A DNA stretch of 64,000 nucleotides. It comes from Stutzerimonas stutzeri. Its GTDB lineage: Bacteria; Pseudomonadota; Gammaproteobacteria; Pseudomonadales; Pseudomonadaceae. The stretch spans positions 310,438 to 374,437 of the forward strand of contig DGLA01000010.1 of the NCBI GenBank assembly GCA_002387205.1, given 5' to 3'. The notes under the pieces were generated by a model. The model ran no database searches and was not told where the DNA came from. It was given only the letters and a program-made list of their open reading frames with translations. Below are positions 54,281-63,377 of this stretch, one piece after another (position 1 is the stretch's first letter; the number at the start of each line of letters is the position of its first letter). The position numbers were made by a program, and so were the translations under genes.

Positions 54281-54924
54281 ACTCCGAAGGAGGCCTCCAT
54301 CTCATGGACTCCCAGACTCAGCAGAGGCTTCCGGCCATGGAGGACAGCCAGTGGACCGGTCGAATCAAACACCCACTCCGCCGTACCTATGCATAGCGAG
54401 CCCTGGACCCTGCATCGGGTACGCAACGGCCCGCCGCGCCCGGGCTGAATGACAAAGCCGCTCACGCCAGGCCGTCCCGGTATCGACCGGCCGGGTTGAA
54501 AGCGCAAGGCCGCCACCTGACGACCATCGATCCTCATCTTGCCGGCAAATTCTTTATCGACCGCAAACCGGTCGAACTCCGCCAGCGCCTTCGGAATATG
54601 CCAGAGCCGACGCCCGCCTTCGGCCGAGACGGCATCGTCGACCCAAATGGCGGTTACCGATCCTGCCGGTAGCCACAATCCTCTGCCGCGCACCAGTACC
54701 GCAGCCGCCAGCTCGTCATAGCGCAGCGTACCGCCGGAATATTGCGCCCATATGGTGATCACAACGACGCTTTCACCGAGAGTCAGCAAGGGCAGGTCCG
54801 GATGCGGTGCGAGCATCCCGAGTTCGCCGCGAGGAAGCCGCCACAGCGACAGGCACGCTGCGCCTTGCAGATGCCAAGGGGCGTCAGGAATCCTTGCTAC
54901 TTCGCCTTCATCGTTCATGTCCAT
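54277..54924 (-). CDS. Acetoacetate decarboxylase-like protein
   Basis: 215 residues from the ATG at 54924 (GGAGAAG upstream). Segments PWHLQGAACLSLWRLP, VPAGSVTAIWVDD-like (LPAGSVTAIWVDD) and GRRLWHIPKALAEFDRF fit the ADC family; the Lys of the PK pair that forms the Schiff base is present, with Ala next to it where a second Lys often stands. Function uncertain. It is convergent with the FAD oxidoreductase gene. Confidence 0.7.
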   Translation of the reverse strand: MDMNDEGEVARIPDAPWHLQGAACLSLWRLPRGELGMLAPHPDLPLLTLGESVVVITIWAQYSGGTLRYDELAAAVLVRGRGLWLPAGSVTAIWVDDAVSAEGGRRLWHIPKALAEFDRFAVDKEFAGKMRIDGRQVAALRFQPGRSIPGRPGVSGFVIQPGRGGPLRTRCRVQGSLCIGTAEWVFDSTGPLAVLHGRKPLLSLGVHEMEASFGV

Positions 54925-55060
54925 GGCTGGCTTCTCCAGCGGCTCACCTGGCTGTCCTGAGTCGACCGTGGCCGCCAACTATCGATCCGCTTTATTGCGC
55001 AGGTGGTCCGTCCCTGTGGTCCCATCCATGACGACGCCCCCGGTATCTGGAGCAACCCGC

Positions 55061-55369
55061 ATGCATCTGATCCATTTGCTGCTTCCGCTGTATGACAACC
55101 AGCAACAGCCCCTGCCCAAAACGCTGTTTACCGAGGTCCGCGACGAACTCATGGCGCAGTTTGGTGGACTGACGGTCCACACCCGCGCGCCTGTGAGCGG
55201 GCTGTGGAAGGAAGAAAACAGCCACGCCGTACGCGACGAGCTGATCATCTACGAGGTAATGGCTCCTGATATCGATCGCGACTGGTGGCAGCGCTACCGC
55301 GCCTCGCTGGAGACCCGTTTTCGGCAGGAGCAGGTGCTGATTCGAGCGCACCTGATCGAAATGTTGTAG
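55061..55369 (+). CDS. Hypothetical protein
   Basis: 102 residues from the ATG at 55061 with GGAG upstream. Sequence MHLIHLLLPLYDNQQQPLPK ... FGGLTVHTRAPVSGLWKE ... DELIIYEVMAPDIDRDWW; small alpha-beta protein, no known family that I recall with certainty. It is divergent from the ADC-like gene, with a shared 136-bp promoter region. Confidence 0.72.
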   Translation: MHLIHLLLPLYDNQQQPLPKTLFTEVRDELMAQFGGLTVHTRAPVSGLWKEENSHAVRDELIIYEVMAPDIDRDWWQRYRASLETRFRQEQVLIRAHLIEML

Positions 55370-55687
55370 CCGAACTTTCGCGCCTGGAACGCCATTGTGG
55401 TGCCTCCGGAACGAGGCGTGTCAGCGAAACGCCAACCTCGGCAGCTCTTGGCCAGCACAAACCCATGAACCTTGAATGAACCCACGACGATTTACGCTGT
55501 CAGTCCTGTCTGCAGTACTGCAGGGGCCATGGCTCCTCCGGGGAGCACTGATCCTCCCGCTCACAATCAGCACATCCGGCAAGCCTGCTGCACGACGCGA
55601 CGAAGCAGCAGCGGCGCCAGCACCGGATCCGCTTATGTTTCGGCCTGTTCACCAGGGCCTTCATCTTCAGTCAACGCGAAGAACACC
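55370..55687. other. Intergenic region without gene
   Basis: About 318 bp between the small hypothetical gene and the SH3-anchor gene. The open frames here (for example 55472-55687) are shadows without family-like sequence. I see no clear promoter or hairpin of note. Confidence 0.5.
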
Positions 55688-56365
55688 ATGCCCTTATCCC
55701 GTCATCTTCTCGCTCTGCTATCCCGCATCTCCTGGTCTGCCTCCCAGCGAAGCGCCTTTCGCGCCGGTCTGTTCGGCACGCTGCTGGCCTTTGTCGTGCC
55801 GGCCCAGGCCCAGCAGGCCACCAATGACCGCTGGGTCAGCGACACCTTGAACACCTACGTACGCAGCGGCCCCACCGATGGCTATCGGATCGTTGGCAGC
55901 CTGACCTCCGGACAGAAGGTCGAGCTGCTCGATACCCAGGGCGACTACAGCCAGGTGCGCGGCGAGAACGGCGATCGGGTCTGGATTCGCAGCAGCGACC
56001 TGCAGGAGGTTCCCGGCCAGGCCGAACGCCTGCCACAGCTCGAACAGCAGGTTGCCGAACTCAGCGAAGAACTCAGGACCATCAATGAAAGCTGGGAGGC
56101 CCGCGTTCAGGGCATGCAGGAAACCCTGGACTCACGCAAGGCCTTGATCGATGAGCTGGAAGCACGTCGCAAGGCACTGGACGAAGCCCTCACTGCCACC
56201 GAGTCGGACCTGCGAGACGCCCAGGCACGCCTGGGTGACGAAAACAATCAGGTGCTGATGCGCTACATGGTGTACGGCGGCAGCATCGCCGGCGCCGGGC
56301 TGCTTGTAGGGCTGATCCTTCCCGCCATGACCCGGGGCCGCAAGCGCAACGACCGCTGGTTCTGA
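55688..56365 (+). CDS. SH3-domain protein with C-terminal membrane anchor (TIGR04211 type)
   Basis: 225 residues from the ATG at 55688. Signal-like N-terminus (FGTLLAFVVPAQAQQ), then a bacterial SH3 domain (RWVSDTLNTYVRSGPTDGYR, GDRVWIRSSDLQ), a coiled coil (QLEQQVAELSEELRTINESW) and a membrane helix near the C-terminus (YGGSIAGAGLLVGLILPAM). The order SH3-coil-helix is typical of TIGR04211. It probably binds the cell wall. Confidence 0.85.
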   Translation: MPLSRHLLALLSRISWSASQRSAFRAGLFGTLLAFVVPAQAQQATNDRWVSDTLNTYVRSGPTDGYRIVGSLTSGQKVELLDTQGDYSQVRGENGDRVWIRSSDLQEVPGQAERLPQLEQQVAELSEELRTINESWEARVQGMQETLDSRKALIDELEARRKALDEALTATESDLRDAQARLGDENNQVLMRYMVYGGSIAGAGLLVGLILPAMTRGRKRNDRWF

Positions 56366-56938
56366 CTGCTACTAGCCCAGGGCGGCCTGAGCCGGTTGAC
56401 AACCGCACGCACCCGCAGATCGACCTTGGGGAAAATCGGTGCGTCGGGCTGCGCATGCCTGGCGCCTTATCGATCGTACAGCCGCCTCCTGCTGATCCTG
56501 CTTTGGACCGGTGTAGCGGGTATCGGCCAGGCGTCCTGTCGTGGCTGGAGCAGCGGTTTGCGACGATCCATTCAGCCTACCCCGCCCAGTTGGGCAAATG
56601 CCTCGCTGAAGACCCCGAATGCTAGCGGCACGCCGGCGCGGGGAGACGGCGCTTGACCCGCGTTGCAACATAAGGCGAAATGCTACCGCTCTGCGGGTCG
56701 GAGATGGCGAGCTTGCCATACGCCAGGGCGACCGGAGCGAATAGAGCCATCAGTAACCGGTGGCATGACCGCCCGGATATCTATGCCCTTCGCAAAGCCG
56801 CCCTCTGGTTCGCTATGGAGGCGTTGCCTCGCCCCTCTACCTTTTGCTTCACCCTGAATACTTCCGCGCCGCTGGAACACCTACAAGCGATTTGCGTCAA
56901 ACCCGACTACGCTGCCCCTGCCAACAAGGACCCGCACC
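56366..56938. other. Intergenic region, promoter region of the stressosome operon
   Basis: 573 bp with no supported gene; all open frames look like shadows. A TTGACC at 56654-56659 might be a -35 element, but no good -10 follows. The rsbR start lies at 56939, so its promoter should be in the right part. No strong hairpin seen. Confidence 0.5.
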
Positions 56939-57790
56939 ATGGCCACACTGCAACAACGCACTTTCTCCATCATCGCCAGCAGAGAGCAGGAATTGCTCGA
57001 CAATTGGGTCAGCGAGCTGGAAGCCAGCGGCCAGTACCGCAGCGTCAGGCCGGACGAGTTTCGCCAGCAGAGCGCCGAGTTCCTGCGTCTGTTGATCGCA
57101 GGCGCTGCCAGCACCGACTCTACCGACCTCAGGGCATCCGGCTGGGATGAGATGCGGGCCTTCCTGGAAAAACTGACCCACAGCCGGGTGCTGCTGGGTT
57201 TCGACTCGCAGCAGACTGCCGGCTTTGTCTTCTCCGTCAAGCGCCCACTGATGCCGCTACTGCAAGCGGAATTCGCCGACGAGCCAGGCGCACTTGCCGA
57301 CCAGCTCTGGGCCTTGTCCGAACTGGTCGATCAGCTTGGACTGCATACCGTCCGTACCTATCAGAAATCCCGGGAAGCCGTGATCAAGCGTCAGCAGGAA
57401 GAGCTGCTGGAGCTCTCGACGCCTGTCGTCAAGCTCTGGGACGGCGTGCTCGCGCTGCCGATGATCGGCACGCTCGACTCGCAGCGCACCCAGGTCGTCA
57501 TGGAATCCCTGCTGCAGCGCATCGTCGACACGGGTTCGGAAATTGCCATCATCGACATCACCGGCGTTCCTACGGTCGACACGCTGGTTGCACAGCATCT
57601 GCTCAAGACCGTTACGGCCATTCGCCTGATGGGTGCAGACTGCATCATCAGCGGCGTTCGTCCCCAGATCGCTCAAACCATCGTGCACCTCGGGCTCGAT
57701 CTGCAAGGCATAGTTACCAAGGCTTCCCTCGCCGATGCGCTGGCGCTCGCGCTGCGTCGCTCCGGGCTGACTGTCACCAAGGCCGTCTAA
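56939..57790 (+). CDS. rsbR: Stressosome protein RsbR (N-terminal sensor plus STAS)
   Basis: 283 residues. The N-terminal domain (about 1-150) is an RsbRD-like helical globin-type sensor; the STAS domain (about 165-275) shows TPVVKLWDGVLALPMIG and IIDITGVPTVDTLVAQHL, where the Thr of the DITGVP(x)VDT segment corresponds to the phosphorylation site of B. subtilis RsbR. It forms the scaffold of the stressosome with RsbS. The rsbS gene follows immediately. Confidence 0.9.
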   Translation: MATLQQRTFSIIASREQELLDNWVSELEASGQYRSVRPDEFRQQSAEFLRLLIAGAASTDSTDLRASGWDEMRAFLEKLTHSRVLLGFDSQQTAGFVFSVKRPLMPLLQAEFADEPGALADQLWALSELVDQLGLHTVRTYQKSREAVIKRQQEELLELSTPVVKLWDGVLALPMIGTLDSQRTQVVMESLLQRIVDTGSEIAIIDITGVPTVDTLVAQHLLKTVTAIRLMGADCIISGVRPQIAQTIVHLGLDLQGIVTKASLADALALALRRSGLTVTKAV

Positions 57791-58153
57791 ATGGAACGTA
57801 TCCCGATTTTGCGAATGGGCGAGTTTCTGCTCGTCACCATTCAGGTCGATATGCACGATCAGCTGGCTATGACACTGCAGGACGACCTGGCCGAGCGCAT
57901 CAGCGCTACCTCGGCTCGTGCCGTACTGATCGATATCTCTGCGCTGGACATGGTCGATTCGTTCATCGGCCGGATGATCAGCTCCATCTCCGGTCTGTCC
58001 AGCATCATGGACGCGGAAACCGTCGTAGTTGGCATGCAGCCGGCCGTTGCGATCACTCTTGTCGAACTCGGCCTGACTCTTCAGGGAGTCAGCACGGCGC
58101 TGAACGTCGAGCGAGGCATGCAATTGCTGCACAAGCGGATGGCTGATAAATGA
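57791..58153 (+). CDS. rsbS: Stressosome protein RsbS (single STAS domain)
   Basis: 120 residues. STAS domain with the conserved phosphoserine S57 in DISALDMVDSFIGR. In the stressosome RsbS holds RsbT until it is phosphorylated by it. It starts directly after the rsbR stop and overlaps rsbT by four bases (ATGA at 58150-58153). Confidence 0.92.
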   Translation: MERIPILRMGEFLLVTIQVDMHDQLAMTLQDDLAERISATSARAVLIDISALDMVDSFIGRMISSISGLSSIMDAETVVVGMQPAVAITLVELGLTLQGVSTALNVERGMQLLHKRMADK

Positions 58154-58554
58154 CCGTGCGCGCAAGCGGCAGTATTGCGGTGCGCATCGAGCAGGACGTG
58201 GTCATGGCGCGGCAGGCGGTCCGCAAACTGGCGCAGGATTGCGGCATGCGCCTGATCGATCAGACCAAACTGGTCACCGCGGTGAGCGAGCTGGCTCGCA
58301 ACACTGTCGTCTACGGCGGAGGCGGCGATATGGACTGGAGCATCGTCGACGAGGGCACACGCACCGGTCTTTGCCTGACCTTCCGGGACGAAGGCCCAGG
58401 CATCGCCGACATCAAGCTGGCACTGACCGACGGCTGGACATCCGGAGGTGGTCTGGGCCTGGGGCTCACAGGCGCCAGGCGACTGGTGGATGAATTCGAA
58501 CTGGAAAGCGCGCCCGGTATCGGTACACGGATCAGCATCACCAAATGGTCATGA
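58150..58554 (+). CDS. rsbT: Switch kinase RsbT (HATPase)
   Basis: 134 residues, a GHKL-type kinase with AVSELARNTVVYGGGGD (N-box), DEGPGIADI and GGGLGLGLTGARRL. It phosphorylates RsbS and RsbR and is then released. Here the released RsbT must act on the next proteins, since no RsbU gene is present. The downstream gene starts inside it (58545). Confidence 0.92.
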   Translation: MTVRASGSIAVRIEQDVVMARQAVRKLAQDCGMRLIDQTKLVTAVSELARNTVVYGGGGDMDWSIVDEGTRTGLCLTFRDEGPGIADIKLALTDGWTSGGGLGLGLTGARRLVDEFELESAPGIGTRISITKWS

Positions 58555-59561
58555 ACCTTCACGGCGCACTTACCACTGTCCTGCCAATCGAGGACGACAG
58601 CCAGGTCGGCCATGCCCGGCGCGTGGCGCAAGCACTGGCCAACCAGCTGGGATTCAACGAGGTCGACGCAGGCCGCGTCGCGATTGTGGCCACCGAGCTG
58701 GCCACCAACCTGCTCAAGCATGCGCTGCATGGCGCCCTTCACGTGCGTCAGATACCTGCTCAAAGCGGCAGTGGTCTAGAGCTGATCGCTGTGGATCGTG
58801 GACCGGGGTTCGATGCCACCCGCTGCCTGGCCGACGGTTTTTCAACCGGCGGCACCCAGGGCACCGGTCTCGGCGCGCTAACCCGTCAGGCGCAGGTCTT
58901 TGACCTTTATTCCGACAGCCGAGGTTCGGTGATCCTTGCCCAGTTGTTTCCACGCCACGTCTTGCCCTTCCCGCTTCGCTTTGGTGTCAGTCAGCATTCG
59001 CTGAAAGACGATCCAGCTTGTGGCGACGTCTGGCACCTGGCTGTCGAAGGATCGCAGATCAGCGCACTGGTGATCGACGGTATCGGTCACGGGGAAGAAG
59101 CCGAACGCGCCGGGCTGGCCGGCGCGGCAGTCTTTGCCACCGCGCCCTTTGCCGAACCTGCCAGCAGCATGCAGGACATGCATCAGGCAATGAACGGGAC
59201 CCGGGGCGGCGCCGCCGCAATTGCCCTGTACGACCCCGGCCTCGGCAATCTTCGTTTTGCAGGCGTAGGCAACATCGGTGCCTGCCTGATCACTGCTGAC
59301 AAGAGCCGCGGGCTGGCCTCGCATCCGGGAATAGTCGGGTCCCAGTATCGCAAGGCCCAGGTGTTCGATTATCCAATCGAGGAAAGCCAGCTGCTGATCA
59401 TGTACAGCGACGGTCTTCAATCGCGCTGGAACCTGCGCGACTACCCTGGCCTGATCCATCGACATCCGGCGATAATTGCGGCCCTGTTGCACCGCGATTT
59501 CTGTCGAGGCCGGGACGATGTGACTGTTCTGGTGATTGCATTGGAGGCAGTCCGTGACTGA
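58545..59561 (+). CDS. HATPase-SpoIIE fusion (RsbT-like plus RsbX-like phosphatase)
   Basis: 338 residues. The N-terminal HATPase (about 1-140) has VATELATNLLKHALHG and DRGPGFDATR; the C-terminal PP2C/SpoIIE-type phosphatase (about 150-335) has ALVIDGIGHGEEAERAG, MYSDGLQSRW and GRDDVTVLVIAL. Such proteins combine a kinase-like module with the phosphatase that resets RsbS/RsbR. It overlaps rsbT (10 bp) and the histidine kinase gene (8 bp). Confidence 0.88.
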   Translation: MVMNLHGALTTVLPIEDDSQVGHARRVAQALANQLGFNEVDAGRVAIVATELATNLLKHALHGALHVRQIPAQSGSGLELIAVDRGPGFDATRCLADGFSTGGTQGTGLGALTRQAQVFDLYSDSRGSVILAQLFPRHVLPFPLRFGVSQHSLKDDPACGDVWHLAVEGSQISALVIDGIGHGEEAERAGLAGAAVFATAPFAEPASSMQDMHQAMNGTRGGAAAIALYDPGLGNLRFAGVGNIGACLITADKSRGLASHPGIVGSQYRKAQVFDYPIEESQLLIMYSDGLQSRWNLRDYPGLIHRHPAIIAALLHRDFCRGRDDVTVLVIALEAVRD

Positions 59562-60411
59562 TTCGAACCTAGATGTAACCGAACGACTGCGCCGCGAGAA
59601 CGAGTCGCTACGCGCCGAACTCGAGGAAACCAATCAGGGTGTGTTGGCGCTGTACGCCGAACTCGACACCCAGGCCGAACAGCTGCGACAGGCCTCGGAC
59701 CTGAAGAGCCGCTTCCTGTCTTATATGAGCCATGAGTTTCGGACGCCCCTGGGCTCGATTCGCAGTATCACCCGCCTGCTGAGTGACGAACTGGACGGTC
59801 CGCTGAGCGCTGAACAGCACAAGCAGGTCCTGTTTATCAGCGGCGCGGCCACCGAACTCAGCGACATGGTCGATGACCTCCTCGACCTGGCCAAGATCGA
59901 AGCCGGGCGAATCACCATTTCGCCAGCCTGGTTCGACATGCTGGATCTGTTCGCCGCCCTGCGTGGGATGTTTCGCCCTATCGTGGATGCCAGTGCGGTC
60001 GACCTGATCTTCGAAGAACCGCAGGACATGCCGCGGCTCTACACCGACGACAAGAAGCTGGCGCAGATCCTGCGAAACTTCATCTCCAACGCGCTCAAGT
60101 TCACCCAGAGCGGAGAGGTGCGCATTTCCGTGCGTCCCGAAGGCGAGCAAGAAGTGCGCTTCGCGGTGAGCGATACCGGCATCGGCATACCGCAAGACAT
60201 GCACGGCAACCTCTTTGAGGACTTCGTCCAGATCGACACGCCCCTGCAGAAACGTTTGCGTGGCACCGGTCTGGGGCTATCGTTGTGCAAACGCTTCGCC
60301 GAGTTGCTAGGTGGGCGCGTGGGCGTCGACAGTACTCCAGGTGTCGGGTCGACGTTCTTTGTGATCATTCCTGTCGCGATTTCCACGGAGCCGGTTGATG
60401 GAAACCAATAG
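59554..60411 (+). CDS. Cytosolic sensor histidine kinase
   Basis: 285 residues from a GTG at 59554, which overlaps the previous stop. A coiled coil (RLRRENESLRAELEETNQGV) leads to HisKA (SYMSHEFRTPLGSI) and a full HATPase (NFISNALKFTQ, DTGIGIPQDM, GTGLGLSLCKRF). No sensor domain, so it is likely driven by an upstream partner such as RsbT. It overlaps the hybrid kinase gene by 14 bases. Confidence 0.9.
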   Translation: MTDSNLDVTERLRRENESLRAELEETNQGVLALYAELDTQAEQLRQASDLKSRFLSYMSHEFRTPLGSIRSITRLLSDELDGPLSAEQHKQVLFISGAATELSDMVDDLLDLAKIEAGRITISPAWFDMLDLFAALRGMFRPIVDASAVDLIFEEPQDMPRLYTDDKKLAQILRNFISNALKFTQSGEVRISVRPEGEQEVRFAVSDTGIGIPQDMHGNLFEDFVQIDTPLQKRLRGTGLGLSLCKRFAELLGGRVGVDSTPGVGSTFFVIIPVAISTEPVDGNQ

Positions 60412-62353
60412 CAGGCTGCTGATCGTCGATGACAACGCCGCAACGCGTTACGCGATCCGCCGGGTGCTGGAGCGGCACGGTTATGCAGTGCTCGAAGCCG
60501 GGACTGGCACCGAAGGGCTGGGACTGATTGCGGGCGAAGAGATAGACGCCCTGATTCTCGACGTCAACCTGCCCGACATGAGCGGCTTCGATATCGTCCG
60601 GCAGCTGCGTACCGACGACCGGACCCGGCTGCTCCCTGTCATTCACGTCTCCGCCGCGTCGATCCAGACCGGCGACATCATCACCGGCCTGGATGCGGGC
60701 GCCGACGCCTACCTGATCCATCCAGTGGACCCGGACGTGCTGCTGGCCACCCTGCGCACGTTGTTGCGGGTCCGCGATACCGAGCATGCGCTGCGCGAAA
60801 GCGAAGCGCGTTTCCGCGACATCTTCTCCCAGGTCGCCGCGCCAATAGCAGTCATCGATCCCGAGCTGCGTATCCATGAAAGCAACCGTGCCCTGTCCCT
60901 GCTGCTGGGTGACCAGCCGGAGCCCACAGCCCTGAGCGCGAGCCTTGCCGAGGGGCAGCACGCCAAACTGCAATCGCTGCACGACAGCATCGCAAGTGGG
61001 GCTCGCTGGCACGACATGCTGATCATGCAGGTAGGCGGCAATCGACGTGAGACCAAATGGCAGGTGTCACCCTATCGGGCCGCCGAGCTCGGCCTGGTGG
61101 TCATTGAAGACATCACCGAACAGCGCCAGCGCGAGCGCTCGCAACGGCAGCAACTCGACAACGTCAACAATGAACTGGCTCGGGAAGTGGCCGAACGTGT
61201 CCGTGCCGAAGCCCAGCTGATGCAGGCGCAGAAAATGGACGCTCTCGGCAAACTGACCGGCGGCATCGCGCATGACTTCAACAACTTGCTGACGGGCATC
61301 ATTACTGGCATCGAACTGCTCAAGAAGCGGGTGCACGAAGGTCGTACCGAGGCCGTCCTGCGTTTTGCCGACACAGCACTCAATTCTGCCCGCAGCGCCG
61401 CCTCAATGACCAACCGTCTTCTGGCGTTTGCTCGCCAACAGCCGCTGGATGCGCGACCGGCCGACCTCAACGAGCAGATCCGCTCCCTTGAAGAGTTGCT
61501 GCAGCGAACCATTGGCGAACATATTTCGTTGAATCTGGAATTATGCGAGCACAGTGCCGTGGCCCAGGTGGATGCCAACCAGCTTGAAAGCGCCATTCTC
61601 AACCTGGTGATCAATGCGCGGGACGCACTGCCCAGCGGCGGCACCATCACCATACGCACTGCTGCCCTGCAGTCCCGGGGCGATGCCGACCTGGCCGATG
61701 GCGAGTATATGGTGCTCACGGTAAAAGACGATGGCACTGGCATTGCGCCTGAAATAGTCGACAAGGTGTTCGATCCGTTTTTCACCACCAAGCCGCTTGG
61801 CCAGGGTACCGGCCTTGGCCTGTCATCCATCTATGGCTTCGCTCGGCAGTCGGGTGGCGGGGCGAGGCTCAGCAGCGTCGTCGGACAGGGCACCGAGGTT
61901 TCGCTCGTTTTGCCAGCTGCCATCGCGACCGGCATCACGGCAACGGTTGCCAATGACATGCCCATGGGCGGCGGGGAACACATCCTGATCGTCGAAGACA
62001 TGCCGGCGGTTCGCATGCTGGTCGCTGAAATGCTGGGTGAAGCAGGTTACCGATGCAGCGAAGCAGGCGACGTAACCACCGCGCTGGCGGTACTGCGGGA
62101 AGATCCCAGCGTTGACCTGCTATTGACGGATGTCGGCCTGCCACAGCTTTCGGGTCGGGAGCTGGCCGATACGGCACGTATTCACCGCCCTACCTTGCCA
62201 GTCCTGTTCATGACCGGCTACGCCGAAAACGCGGTGCGTCGCGATCGTTTTCTCGTCGCAGGGATGGATATGGTGATCAAGCCGTTCCAGATCGGTGATC
62301 TGCTCGGCAAGGTGCGGACCATGCTCGACGTGGCGACCAGCCAGGCGATTTGA
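60398..62353 (+). CDS. Hybrid kinase REC-PAS-HisKA-HATPase-REC
   Basis: 651 residues from the ATG at 60398 (GGAG seven bases upstream). N-terminal receiver with D55 (LILDVNLPDMSG), PAS domain (about 130-240), HisKA (GGIAHDFNNLLTGI), HATPase (LVINARDALPSGG, GTGLGLSSIYGFARQ) and a C-terminal receiver (LLLTDVGLPQLSG). No DNA-binding output, so a further regulator must act. Last gene of the stressosome operon. Confidence 0.9.
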   Translation: METNSRLLIVDDNAATRYAIRRVLERHGYAVLEAGTGTEGLGLIAGEEIDALILDVNLPDMSGFDIVRQLRTDDRTRLLPVIHVSAASIQTGDIITGLDAGADAYLIHPVDPDVLLATLRTLLRVRDTEHALRESEARFRDIFSQVAAPIAVIDPELRIHESNRALSLLLGDQPEPTALSASLAEGQHAKLQSLHDSIASGARWHDMLIMQVGGNRRETKWQVSPYRAAELGLVVIEDITEQRQRERSQRQQLDNVNNELAREVAERVRAEAQLMQAQKMDALGKLTGGIAHDFNNLLTGIITGIELLKKRVHEGRTEAVLRFADTALNSARSAASMTNRLLAFARQQPLDARPADLNEQIRSLEELLQRTIGEHISLNLELCEHSAVAQVDANQLESAILNLVINARDALPSGGTITIRTAALQSRGDADLADGEYMVLTVKDDGTGIAPEIVDKVFDPFFTTKPLGQGTGLGLSSIYGFARQSGGGARLSSVVGQGTEVSLVLPAAIATGITATVANDMPMGGGEHILIVEDMPAVRMLVAEMLGEAGYRCSEAGDVTTALAVLREDPSVDLLLTDVGLPQLSGRELADTARIHRPTLPVLFMTGYAENAVRRDRFLVAGMDMVIKPFQIGDLLGKVRTMLDVATSQAI

Positions 62354-62378
62354 TCGTTGCGGCCTCCTCCGGCCCGCG

Positions 62379-62585
62379 TTACCGCTCGGTCTTGGCAGCC
62401 TTGTCGGTGGCGATAAGGTCGCCCCAATCACCATACTCGTACCAGTCATCACCCATCATCTCGGCCGGATGCTGGGTCCGTCCGGCACCGTTACCGCAGG
62501 CTAGCGAGTCGGCAGGGCAGTAGCGATCGCACCCCCAGCAGATTCGTTCCGGGTGCGGAGGGTTCAGCGGGAATCTCTTGGCCAT
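62379..62585 (-). CDS. DUF3079 protein
   Basis: 68 residues starting MAKRFPLNPPHPERICWGCD, then RYCPADSLACGNGAGRTQHP. Four Cys (CWGCDRYC, ACGNG) suggest a metal-binding site. The pattern is the typical DUF3079 sequence. Function unknown. Convergent with the hybrid kinase (25 bp between ends). Confidence 0.85.
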   Translation of the reverse strand: MAKRFPLNPPHPERICWGCDRYCPADSLACGNGAGRTQHPAEMMGDDWYEYGDWGDLIATDKAAKTER

Positions 62586-62696
62586 GGTCGGCCTCGATCT
62601 GTACGTGAGTGTGGGCCGTCAGGCTAAACACGTCAGAAGGCGATGAACTTGACCAGACTCAAGAACGCCCCAACTGCCCGCGACACGAGCAGCAGA

Positions 62697-63377
62697 TCAG
62701 ACCTTCACTTCAGTGAGTTCCATCACATGGGTGATGGCGCCGGCCTTGGCATCCCATACATAACGAAAGTGAGGCCCCTGCACCGGCAACGAAACCGCCT
62801 GCGGACGAAACGCGGCGACGCATTCGTGCCCCACCAGCCGAACACTTCGGTAAAGCAGCCCCCAGGTCTTGCCGTCGCGGTGCGCACGGGCGAAGGCCTG
62901 AGTGGCCAAGTAGGTATCGAGCTCTGGCTGATGCAGCTCAGGCCGGTCACGTACATCCAGCAGCGGCTTGATCACTTTGTTCACATAGGCGCGCAGCGTG
63001 ATCTCGACATTGTCCTCACCAGTCGCTGCGAGGAAGCGCTCCTGATGGAACTTGGTTTCCGCGATGGCCGCATCGATGGAGCTGGCGCAGTAATAGACGC
63101 CATAGGTGCCGTCGCTGAAACGGCTACAGTTGCCAATATGAGTAAACGCCGCCATCACCGCAGTTGCGCCCGGCCCGCTGACCCGGTCGCCGGGCGCCAC
63201 CCGCTGCAACAATCCCGCTTCTTCGCGCAGGCGGTCATTGGTCATCGACTCGATCGCAAAGGCCATTTCCAGATCGCCTGGGTCAAGGGTGTCCTCGAAC
63301 ACGCCCAGCGGCGGAAAGGAACTGTTGATCAATCGATACGCTTTGCGCCAACCCGGCAAGACCTCATGCGGCGGCAT
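62697..63377 (-). CDS. RES-domain toxin (NAD+ phosphorylase type)
   Basis: 226 residues. RES domain with YRLINSSFPPLGVFEDT, YGVYYCASSIDAAIAETKFHQERF and LLYRSVRLVGHECVAAFRP, holding the Arg, Tyr/Glu and Ser-type residues of the family. RES toxins deplete NAD+. The ATG overlaps the stop of the antitoxin gene by one base at 63377. Confidence 0.88.
   Translation of the reverse strand: MPPHEVLPGWRKAYRLINSSFPPLGVFEDTLDPGDLEMAFAIESMTNDRLREEAGLLQRVAPGDRVSGPGATAVMAAFTHIGNCSRFSDGTYGVYYCASSIDAAIAETKFHQERFLAATGEDNVEITLRAYVNKVIKPLLDVRDRPELHQPELDTYLATQAFARAHRDGKTWGLLYRSVRLVGHECVAAFRPQAVSLPVQGPHFRYVWDAKAGAITHVMELTEVKV

Noticed and set aside
55472..55687. N-terminal extension of the SH3-anchor gene
   Set aside because: The signal-like segment begins after 55688; the extension is Ser/Pro-rich with no family match.
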